Shown here: positions 1 to 12,000 of the stretch, piece after piece
Numbering within the stretch: position 1 is the stretch's first letter
Layout of the letters: each line of letters starts with the position of its first letter
NCBI GenBank assembly: GCA_002118135.1
Contig: BDIU01000472.1
Location: 25,121-89,120, forward strand
From: Trebouxia sp. TZW2008
Lineage: Eukaryota; Chlorophyta; Trebouxiophyceae; Trebouxiales; Trebouxiaceae
Direction of reading: 5' to 3'
DNA: 64,000 bases
Notes under the pieces: model-generated
Databases searched by the model: none
The model's input: the letters and a program-made list of their open reading frames with translations, nothing else
What the model was told of the DNA's origin: nothing
Translations under genes and position numbers: made by a program

Positions 1-3000
1 GTACTGCTGAAAGCATCTTGCCAAGGCGCACTTCCCAGCGTTCATCACCCTCAAGCAGGTCAAGGTGGCTTGGGACCATGCCCCGCAGCACCTCCCATTG
101 CCCAAGACGCCATGCAGCAGCCATGCGAGAAGCTGCTAGCTGCTCCTGGGCAGCATCTGCATGTGATACACCATGCTCAAGGTATGGCACGGCAGCAAGC
201 AGGGACTGCGTGCTCATTTCTTTCAGGCTTTGGATCGTGAGCAGAATCAGAGTTTCACTTTAAGCAGCATCCCTATCATACAAATCACTGTATCAGACTG
301 ATCACGGCAGCAGGTCAAGGTGGCTGGGAGCCATGCCGAGCAGGACCTTCCATTGCCCAAAACGCCATGCATCAGCCATGCGAGAGGCCGCTAGCTGCTC
401 CTGGGCAGCATCTGAATACCAACAACCACCATTGATTTGGGTTGTAGTGGTTGTTCTAAAAGTTTGCAGCATAATCAAGTGGTTTATTTGGTATCTTTTG
501 CTTGATGTCGGTGTGGCCTTGCGACCAACAGGGACAGTGTCATCATCAAATGTGCTGTGAGCAACTCACTGCGTATTGCGACCAGAATCAATAGATTGCA
601 CTGCAAGCGTTTGTTTTGTGTGCAAGATCTTGTTGCAGGGCTCTACAGCATTTTGTCTTTCTAATGACTGCTTACTGGTACCAAGGAAATTGTCCTCATA
701 CCAACTTGTCCCCACCTGGAGATACCACTGCAGCCAGAATGCAGAAGTGGATTCCCAATTGCCTTGTCCTTAAATTGAGGATGTCGTGATAAAGAAAATT
801 TACTGTACTTACATTGTTCACGCATCATGGCTCAGGTGTTTGAGCACTCAGCAAAGTCACCTGAGCTGTGAGACGCCCAACCGTCAACCTGGGTCAGCAT
901 CCCCTGCAGGTGTCCCATGTGCAGCAGGCATCTGAGATAACCCCGCTGACCCCCCGTGAGACCCCCCTGCCCCAAACCCTGGCCCCCCTGCTGCCTGCCA
1001 GGCTGAGGGTTTGCATGCTGCAGGGCTGTTTCATGCAGGGCAAGGGCTTCTGACCAGCTGCCAGCTTTCTCAGCCGCTAGAAGCTGGTCCTGAAGCCGCG
1101 GAGGCCCTTGGCGTAGGCGCAATAGCCCTGCTAGCCCATCAGGTTCCTCCAGCTTCCCATACACCTCCTGGATGGCACAATGAAAATCAATAAGCACAAC
1201 AAGAAGCAGAACCCACATAAACAGCTGTTAGCTTTCTCAGCAGCCAGAAGCTGGTCCTGAAGCCCTGGGGGCCCTTGGCGAAGGCGCAGCAGCCCTGCTA
1301 GCCCATCAGGCTCTTCTAATTTCCCATACACCTCCTGGACAGCACAAGCAAATCCACTTGAAGGCAAGCATGAGAATGAGAGACAAAAGCGGCTTGCGAA
1401 GCCGCAAGGCCCTTGGCGCAGGCGCAACAGCCTTGCTAGCCCATGAGGGTCTTTCAGCTTCCCACACACTTCTTGAAAAGCACAGACAAGTCACTTGAAG
1501 GCAAGGATGCAAACGGCAGTGAGAAGCTGGTTCTGAAGCTGCAGGGGCCTTTCGCGCAGACGCAACAGCCCTGCTAGCCCACCAAGCTATTCTACCTTCA
1601 CGTACACGGTATTCTATAGAGACTGAGTGGAGGAGTCTCTTTGGTTACCTTGCACTCAAAGTGTTGGAGACACCCGTGGACGTTGCCAAAAACACTAGGG
1701 CATAGCCAAATTGCTGCTCACCTGAAAGAATGAAACCTCGTCCTCACTGTAGTAGATGTTCCTGTGCGCCACAGGGTTGAGACCTCCTCCATACTTGGAC
1801 CTCAGAAAGGTCTCATAGTGCAACAGCGCTCTGGCATGTGCTCCACATTGCGCTGCAGCTTGAGCCAGCAGATCTTGTGGGATGCTGGCTAACAGCTGAT
1901 GCACGTGCTGCGCTGTGCTAGTTGACCCATCAGTACTCGCCTGCCTGCTAGCAGCACCTGCAACATCACAGCAATCCTGGTGTTTTGCATAAGCATCGCA
2001 GCCTGTGCCACTCTAGTCCTCTAAGATGCTGAGTAACAGCTGGTGCACATGCTGCGCTATGCTGGTTGACTCATCAGCGCCGGCCTGCCTGCCATTAGCT
2101 CCTGCATCACAGTAGCAGTGCAGGCTTGTAGAAATAATGCTGCAGATTTTGCAAGCAGTGCTTTTGTCAGATGTTGCCCACAAACTGGTACACAAGATGG
2201 GCTGTGCTTTTGCGGACATTGCTGTCCGCCTGCCTGCTGGCAATGCCTGTGCAGCAGCGTCCTGACAGATCCTTCTGCAAGCTTGACTCACAAGAGCCTG
2301 CCTGCACGAGGTTTGATTTGCCAGCTCAGACAATTCACCAGAGTTAGGCAGCCAAAAGAGACCGCACCTGGTGCAGACAAGACAGTGGTGCCCTTGTTGT
2401 CTTCTGCCCACTTCTTGAGGATGTCCAAGAGCAGAAAGATGGCTTGCACGCACAGCTCCCCTTCCTTGTTGGCGCCGGCGCCTCTCAGCACAGCCACTAT
2501 CTCATCCTTCACCCCTGCTCAAACAGTCAGGTCACAAAGCAACGCAGGAAGGAAGTTTGACTGTCAAACCACCCTCCACGCCCTCTCCTCAGTCAACAGG
2601 ATCAAAGGACAATGCAAGACCGAAACAACAACATGTTGCTGTTTGCTTCTGCTCAACAGTCAACAGGATATGTAACAAGGCAGAACTGAATGGTTGAAGC
2701 TCACTTCATCCCTGATCAACAGTCAACACAGAGGAAAGTAATGTCAGGCCAAGACATTAGGTGCACTACCTCAAAAGGAAGAATGCAATGCAACTTTGGG
2801 TAGATAACAGTGAAAATCCAGCTTGGCAGGAGCTTTTAAGGTTGGCAAGGCCACATACTTGCTTGCATCTGTTGCTGGTAATGCTTGCGTGCTGTTGTAG
2901 CCACATTACGACAGACCCTGTGACTAGTGGAAGCATCAGGAACCACGGAAGACGCAGGCCATGCACAGAGAGAGAGAGGATTTTACAAGTTTTGGCCAGC

Positions 3001-6000
3001 CTAATTAGGCTGATCACTTGTGCTGAAGTAAACACAGGCTGCCTCACCTTGGCGGCCTTCAGACAAGGCAGCAGAGATGACGTTGTGCAGCAGGTAGGGC
3101 ATCAGGAAGCGAGCCACTTGGACATCGCATTTGATGACGGGCATGCAGCCCTTGAACAATGGTAGCAGCTCCCCTGCAGTAGCAGTGCCACTCCACGTCA
3201 CTGAACTTTCAGCAAAGACTGTGCAGCAGAATTTCTAAAACACAATGGTAGAAGCTTGCCTGCACCATCAATGCCACTGTTGATAACTGGCATGCAGTCC
3301 TTAAACAACGGTAGCAGCTCCCCTGCAGTAGCAGTGCCAAGCAATGTCATGGTACTCTTGGCAATTGGCATGCAGCACAAGCGACATTGTGAAGCAGGTA
3401 GGGCATCAGGAAGCAAGTGATCTGAACATTGCTCTTGATGACTGGCATGCAGCCCTTGAACAATGGCAGCAGCTCCCCTGCAGCAGCAACCTCAGCTGAT
3501 GTTGAGACCTTGTTGGCACTGATAGTACATCGAGAGACTTTCAAAAATGTATTTTTTGAGGGACATATTGTATACAGGCTCATTGCATGCTCTGTGTATG
3601 TAGTGATTGAGGCTGGATGTCACAACTAATGACTGGCATGCAGCACTTGAAAAGTCGCAGCAGCTCCCTGGTGGCAGCAATACGATGCAATGTCAAACTG
3701 TTCTCGGCAGCTGCCATGCTGTAGACTTTCCAGATACAAATTTTGCGGACATACTGCTTGCAAGTGTTTGCACATGATGCTTATTGGTGCTTGAGCTGCA
3801 TATGCAAGGGCTATTTGCATTGCGCTTGTTTGGTGAAGAATGCTGCATGTCTGCACATTTTCAAGCGCAGGCAGGTGTACAAAGCTAATGCAATGAATAT
3901 AATGGTACATTTCCAAGCTTTCAGGCGTTTTGCTGGCATTCCAGGCGAGAGCTATACGGCATTTTGCATTCTACAGCCAGTGTCAGTGTACCATAGAAAG
4001 GCAAGCAAACCTGATGCGTGGATTTCAATGAGTTGGCGCATCCAAGAAGCCACCTACTGCCTTGAAGATCACCCCTGTTGCTTGCATAGGCAGCAATGCA
4101 GGTTGACTAAATCCAAGCCGATGCATAAAGATGACTGCAAGCACCTGGCCGGACTATACGCTATTAGGCTGCTGAAGCATAGGAAGGCAAGCATACCTGA
4201 TGCATGGTTCTCAATGAGCTGGCGCATCCAAGAAGCCAGCCATCGCCTGAAAGACATGTCAGGCTTGAAGATCACCCCTGTTGCTCGCAGGGGCAGTGTC
4301 TGGAGCTGGAACTTGGAGTCAAGGTATGGCCTGACGACGCTTTGGATGTCATATGGCAGCTCTAGGAAAAGTGTGTTGGTTTCTGTAGGCGTGCTCTCTC
4401 TGCTGCCTCTGGACCTGTGGGACTTTGGTTCTTCTGATGCACCATAGTGGCGTAAGAGCTCCTACATGACAGCGTTGCACTCTTGATGCTGACACCCCAG
4501 TACAGTCGCATTGAGCGAACCTCGTACTCTTCTTGTTGAAGTGCTTTGTGAAGCATTGACTGCTGTATGCGGGTGATGCATTCTGCGCACCTGTATGATC
4601 AGTAGTGCAGCTTTGACCATGGCATATGCAAGTAGACAATCTCCTTGCCAAGATGCCCCATGAAGCCTTGCCTGCTGCACAACAGAGCTGCACTTTGCAT
4701 ACCTGGGCTATCAATGAGGCAACATTAGCCACACAACCCACATTACAGCAGTCCTACTCATTGAAGCAGGGTTCAGCAGAACGCGCAGCAAGGGACAAGT
4801 ACTAAGTATGACAGTGTACCTGTATGGCCAGTGAAGTGGCATCTAACACAAAGATGTGGGAAGCCACTCTCAGCAGCCTGACCAGGTGCCGGGTGATGAG
4901 GATGACTAACAGCTCCTGAATGGAGCGGCACAGGGCCTCAGGGGGGTCAAGGGTGACAGCCACCCTAGCTGGGTCAACAGCACCCAACAGTCCAAGGCAC
5001 TCCGCACACAACTGCTGTGCCTTGTAACTAGTTGGTGTGTGCACCTGCAAGCAGCATCTAGCACTGATACAAGGCAAGAAGAAGATGGGCTCACGCGGGA
5101 TTGAGAGCGGACCAATGGGGGGTCCAAGGGTGACGGCTACCCTGGCGGGGTCAACAGCCCCTAGCAGCCCAAGGCACTCTGCACACAACTTTTGCGCCTT
5201 GTAGCTAGTGGGTGTATGCACCTGCAAGCAGCCACCACCATTGATCAGGAACAGACAGCAGCTTGCTGTTTGCTGGAGCTGTAAGCATTGCCATTTGCAG
5301 ATGTGGCCAACGGCAGCAGCCCACTGAGGTGTACCTCTAATAAGACTTCCATGCAACAAAGCTCAGAACTTGCTTCAGAATCATAGCACTTGAGCAGCAC
5401 TCCGATCAAGCAGGAAAGCAGCCTGGTGTGGAGACCGTCATTCACAATTGCCTGCAATGCTGTTGATTGGCAGGAAAACGCTGAATTACAGCACTGGCGC
5501 CAGGCTAATGCAAACAAGCTAAAAAGCTGCAACAGGGTCAAACGATCAGGCACGATAGCAGCTTGGCGTGCTGACTGTCTTCAACAGTGCCATCTGAAAT
5601 GCTGTTTACTGGCAGCAAACCATCGAGACAAACCAGCAATGACAGTACCTGTGCATTGCAACTCTGACCTTACCTCAGGATTGAAGCACTCGAGCAGAGC
5701 GCCTATCAAGCAGGACAGCAGCCTGGTGTGGTGACTATTACTGACAGTGCCATCTGCAGTGCTGCTGACTGACAGCAGTCCACTGAGTAAAATTGCTAGT
5801 GACATTGGCGATGTGGTATCGTTCTCTTATTGGAAGTGTTGCAATTGCAGTCAAACTGCAATCTTACCTCAGGATCGCAGCACTTCAGCAGAGCTCCTAT
5901 CAAGCGGGACAGCAGCCTGGTGTGGTGACTGTCGCTGACAGTGCCATCTGCAGTGCTGGTGACTGGCAGCAGACCGCTGAGCCAAGCCCTGTGCTGGTGA

Positions 6001-9000
6001 AGGATGTTGCGTATGTCCTGAAGGGCTGTTTTGCGCACTGATAGGGAGGGGTCTTCCAAAGCTTGTAGGGGGATGAGGATGGATTCCTCAATTGTGAGGC
6101 TGCCACGCACCTCAGCTATCACTGCATTGATGGGTCCTGCAAAAGCAAGAGGAAGACAGTCACTGCGTTAAAGGGTGTGTAGATCCAACCTTATGTTCCA
6201 TATTTGGTTGTCTTGCGATCCATGACGATGAAGCAGGCATCGGCATGTGCTACAGCTTTTCTCAGCTGCAGCATGTGTCTCATACTGCATGCCCCTCTCT
6301 TGCGAGCACTTGCAGCTGGCCATTCCAGCTGTAAAAGAAGAGAGGCAAAGGTAATTGGACGGGACCTTGGCCTGCTCATGCATAGTGACAGCAGCACAAA
6401 CAGCAGAATTAGCAGCACCAAGACCTCACCTAGTCCCTGAACTGCTTGCGGCAATGGAGGAAGAGCCTTGATGCGGTCTGCCAGCAGGTGCTTGGAGTGC
6501 ACAACCAACTGCTCGAGCACAGTCACAGCAGCCGCTGCTACAGGTCCTCCTTCTTGCAAGGGATCCAGCAGAGTCACTACCACCTGTTACACCATATATA
6601 CGTTTGTGTTGCCATTTCTATTTCCAGTTGTCATTGTTGTGGCAACATCATCTGCGCTGTATCAGGACCTTACAAAACTGTTTGATCTTGCTTTGCTCCG
6701 TTGCAGCAAACCCATTGAGCATGTACAAGTCGTGCCCTTGCAGCTGCTCAGCTGGAGTTGGCAGGAAGTGAAAGCCATCATGTGCAACCAGTACGGATAT
6801 GACAGACCTGGTTGGCCATCCCGGCAAGATGATTGGGTGAATATTTGGCGAGGGCCTTTAAAAGCACCAGCCAGCCCTCCAAGGCCTGCAGCTTGCCTGC
6901 AGTAGGGCTGTCCCGCACAGCCTTGCTCAGCAGCACCATCATCTGCACATAGCATATTTGGATGAGTTGAAAGCAATTGATGGCCTGGTGTAGGGAACCA
7001 GACAGGACATCCTGGCACGGAGGTATATGCTCAGTGTGAGGGTATGTGAACAACAAACCACAGGAAGCAATGTACACTTGAATGCTTGTCTTCATACCCA
7101 GATGCTTCTTCCACCTGCCTAGCATGTGCATACAATTTGCTGCTTGCAACAACGACATGTGACATTTCAGTCCATTCCGCTCTGTGTTTGGGTCATTGCT
7201 CATCACCAAAAAAGCGGCTTGTCTGCAAAGAGCCTGGGGATTAGCCTCAAATTTGAGCTGCTGTTCATTGTAAGCCAGCAGAACACCCATGTGTGGTATG
7301 AGTAGATCACCTGAGGGAGGAATCTGGCCACATACTGGCCAGTCAGTCGCACAAGCAGCAGAACACAGCGCAGGTAGGTCTCTTGGCTGCTGATGTCAGC
7401 TTGGCCAAGGGCAGAGCCTTGCTGGGTGTCAAAGCCCTCCAGAGCATCACCGTACGCCTTTAGGATCCTTGTCACATGATCACCCTCTGCATGGTGTCAT
7501 GTTGGCAGCTTGAGATTTGTAGGTCAAACACAAAGCACCTCAGTCAGATCCATGCATATTGGGTGAGTACACAATACGCTTGTAAACAGTGCAAAAGGGC
7601 TGTATGCTTCCTGAGCATGAAAGGATGCAAGATTAGTGTCACATGCCATCACACCTCGGGGCTCGTAGCCAGTGCTGCAAGGGAAAGATTTTCAGTTTGC
7701 TGCAAGGCAAACAGCTGCTGGTAGAAGCCTTATCAACATCCTGAAGCCACACACAGTACCCAAGTACAGTAGCGTCTCTTCACAAGGACAATCATTATAA
7801 GGACATTCTCCAAGTAAGCGGAGGACAATCAGGAACCAATCACTGCAATCTGACTGCCATGCTGCCCCAATGTAAGGGCATTTTCTTGGTAACGAATGCA
7901 CTCATTACAAAGATAAGTTACTGCATATGTCGACTGTACCTGCCAGAAAGGCTGCTACATCCCCTTCAATCTGATCACTCTGCGTGCTGCCAAAATTCTG
8001 GATGTTGTGGATGTTGCTGAGTGTGAGCAACATCTGATGGGCTCTGCTGTGCACTGACTCGGGAAGCTGGCAACTCTGCCAGTCTGTCAGTGAAGCTGCT
8101 AGGAAGATGGTCTCCATGATGATACGCCACATGTTGCTGCCCACATAGCGAATGAAATGCATCCCTATCAGGCTCTCCATGAAGGTCATGATGGCCTCAA
8201 ATTTGGCAAAATCTGCACACAACAGGTAATTGCATGTCAGTCTGTTGCACCTGTGTCAAATGATCTGCCACATGTTGCTGCCCACATAGCAAATGAATTG
8301 CATCCCTATCAGGCTCTCAATGAATGTCATGATAGCCTCAAACTTGGCAAAATCTGCACACACAGGTGACTTCAGTGCTGTTGTCCTGTGATGCAGTCCA
8401 TCATTGCTCTGTCATGATGGTACGCCACATGTTGCTGCCCACATAGCAGATGTAAGTGCATGCCTATCAGGCTCTCCATGAATATCACGACAGCCTCAAG
8501 TTTGGCAACATCTGCGCACAACAGGTATTTTCATGTTAGTCTGTTGCGCCTGTGTCAAATGATCTGCCTCATGTTGCTGCCCACATAGCAATGCATTCCT
8601 ATTCAGCTCTTCATGGATGTCATGATAGCCTCAAACTTGCCAAAATCTGCACATACAGGTGATGTGTACTGCTCTTGTCCTGTGAATGAGTCCAATATTG
8701 CTCTGTCATGTTATGCGCCACATGTTGCTGCCCACATAGCAAATGAAGTGCATGCCTATCAGGCTATGAAAGCTAAATGTCATGATAGCCTTAAGCTTGA
8801 CAAAATCTGTGCATGTTGGAGCGCACTACGTCAGCAACAAAAGACGAGCTTGCCATACTTGCATTGAGTTCAAAATTGAAGGGGATTATACACAAGCTTG
8901 AATCTTGACTGCAGGCGTCTTGTGCTGCAATGGAGCAGTGCTTTCTCATGATGGCATGGCACATAAGGCTGCCCGCATAGTGGTTGCAATGCATGCTGAC

Positions 9001-12000
9001 TCAGCTCTCAAATTGCCTCAAGCTTGCGAGGCGGACCTGATGCATTACTATAGAAACAAACGTGACCAGAATAATGCTGTTCGTTCAACTGCCTGCAGCA
9101 TGCACAGCCTGAGAATGAAACACCTGCATGTGAGTGTTGCAACATCACCTCCATATAGATACTTGGCGACGACATGTTGGCCATAGTCAATCATCATCTG
9201 CTGCAGGTTGTATCCCACAGAGTGTGCCAAGGCCTCCAGGGCTGTTGTAGCGCGGTCCTCAGTCAACTTGGGTAGGGCTGCTGGTATCAGTTTCAGTGCC
9301 AGGTCAGGTACTGCCATGTCCAACAGATCTGCTAACTCCCCTGTAGCAGCAGCCGTACTGTTGAGCCACTGCATTTGGCTCAAAGTCTGTGGGGCTGTTG
9401 TGGCTTGAACTTCAGTCAGTTTGGACAGGGCTGGCGGTATCAAATTCAGTGCCAGGTCCGGTACAGCCATGTCCAGAAGGTCTGCCAACTCCCCTGCAAC
9501 TGCAAAACGCTGTATCGCGGCATGAAGATGGAATAAATGGGTGGCTGAGATGATGCTCATACACCCTGCTGATATGAGCTTTGGTGCGGGATCAGGTACT
9601 GGCATGTCAAACAGATCTGCTAGCTCCCTTGCATCAGCAGCACAGAATGCCGCATCACAGCATGAAAACCTGTGGGGCTGTTAAGTCACGGTCTTTAGTC
9701 AGCCTTGGCAATGCTGCCATTGTCAGTTTGAGTGCCAAATCAGGTACAGCGGTGTTTAGCAGATCTGCCAGCTCTCCTGAAACAGCAGGACAGTGTGCTA
9801 CACTTGTTAAGGCTGGAAGGGAGAATGCGTGGTCTGTCAGCTTGCTGGTATGTGCTGCAGTGCCAGGTCAGGTCTTGCCATGTTCAGCAAATCTGCCAGC
9901 TCACCTGCAGCAGCAACACACAGTGTCATATCACAGCAAAAGATTGGAAGGCAAGACAGTATGCCCTGCCATCTTGAGTGCTAATCAGGACACATAGTCA
10001 AGCCTCGCATGAGATCAATTGCACTGCACACAGAAGCAGTGCAGCAGTGAACACTGCTACCGACTCTATGTGGAGGTCATTTCAAGGGTGTCTGGATGCA
10101 CCACAGTAGAAACATTGAATCTGCATTGCCGCTGTCAGGCTGACAAGCAATGGTCACATGTACTGAGAAACTGCAGGAGCGTGATGCTAGCTTACCAAGC
10201 AGGTTGGGTTTGGCCAGCAGGTTTCTGCCAACATACTCCTTCAGGCGCGGCACTGACAACACCATCTCTTGCAGGTCACACCCCTTCACCGATGCATAGC
10301 CTGCATGTCAGCACACCACAATTCACTGTTTAAGACTGCTGTGGCAAAGGGCATGATTGCTATGATTGCATACTGCATCTAGCACACATGTGAAGCTAGA
10401 CTGAAATGACAGGTCACCCAGCTCAGCATGAGTGTCAGTAACAAGTCGGGACAGCTTGCTCATGTTGAGTAGAACTCTTGTGACATCATGACTGACAGTC
10501 TGGAAAGTTTGGGTGGCATGTTTATGATCATTTGTTGCAGCAAATGATCTGACATGTTGCATATGGCTCTGTGACTGGCAAATGGACAGATGCTTGTGCC
10601 AAGGGGTGCACCTATGAGAACCCGGGCAGCACAGAGCCTTGTCGTGACTGTCAGTCTGGACAGGCGTTGCCCCGTTATGCTCTTGCTGTGAAGCATTTGC
10701 TTGAGTAGCTGAGCAGCACAAGGGCAGGCACGCAGGCCCATGATTATAAGCAGCTGATCAGCAAATGATCTGATGCCTGGGTCCAGGTCATCATAAATCA
10801 AGATGTGGTCTTGACAAACTTGTCAAGAAGTGCAACTAGCTAGCCAGCACAGGATCTCATCACGACCGTCAGGCTGAGGGGCATACTTATCAGCAGCTGG
10901 GCAGCAAATGATCTGATGCCTGGGTCCAGGTCATCAAGGCGTCCCACCAGCACTGCCAGCACCAGCAGCTGCCCACTGGGGCTGTTGCAGTGCAGCCCCT
11001 GCATGGCAATGGTCTGCAGCAGACTCTCCTTCACCTCTACTGGCTGCTGGCCTTGCTCCAACAACTGCTTCGTCTCCTGCCAGGCAGCATAGCACTGTGG
11101 ATGCATGAGTATGGTCTGCAGCAGGCTCCCTTCACCTTGAATGATTGCTGCCCTTGCTCCAGCACTTGCTTGGTTCCTTGTAGATTATGAAAGCACTGTA
11201 GATGTTGATTACTTGGTGTCCTTGCTCCAGCAGTTACTTCATGTCTTGCAGTCCAGTGGAGATATACTGTGCAGCACTGACAGTGCGGAGGGTTGGTTCA
11301 CTGTGGGCGCTGATGCAGCATGTTGGACACACAAGTAGGCTGTCCTGAAGTGCTTGATTGAGCCCAAGATTACACGCAATTATCAGGGAGAAGCCAGTCC
11401 TGGAGAAAACTATCTGTGGTGACGTGCTATCTTCATAACATGATTGAGCAGATGCATGGGCCATTGCAAGACACAGTCGCCTCACCTGTAGCAGCTTGGC
11501 CTCACAGCTGGCAATCTCCACTTGCTCAGTAGTCCCAGAAGCACCTTGCGCGTACACAGCCCTCAACAGGATAGGCTGAGCGAAAGCATGGGCGTCTTGG
11601 GCAAATGCTGCTCTGACTTGCGTGCTGGAATCTGTGCTGAGATCCAGGCATGAATGAAGCAGCTCCTGAACAGTCTCTGGATGGCTGACTGCCGCCTTTT
11701 CAGACCATGTCAGAAGAGCTTGCAGCATGATCTCCTGTAACTCACAAAGAGGTCTGTCACATCACAGCAGATCAAAGTTGTACTGATATGCAATACTGAT
11801 GTTGGTCTGCCTCAAGCCGTGCACTGTCCTGCACCGTACAACACTGCATGACACATTTCATACAAGTACTTTTGCATTGATCTTGTGGCGTTTAAGAGTT
11901 GGCACTGCCTACCTTTGTGCAGCCTGAGAGTCTGGAGCTCGGAGGTAATGTCAAATAACAGTGCGTGGCAAAGCTGCACTGCCTACCTTTTGAGAGCCTG

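Noticed and set aside
8112..9035. Regular repeats with spacers, CRISPR-like at first sight
   Set aside because: Units are degenerate exon copies about 100 bp long in a eukaryotic intron; spacing and size do not fit CRISPR.
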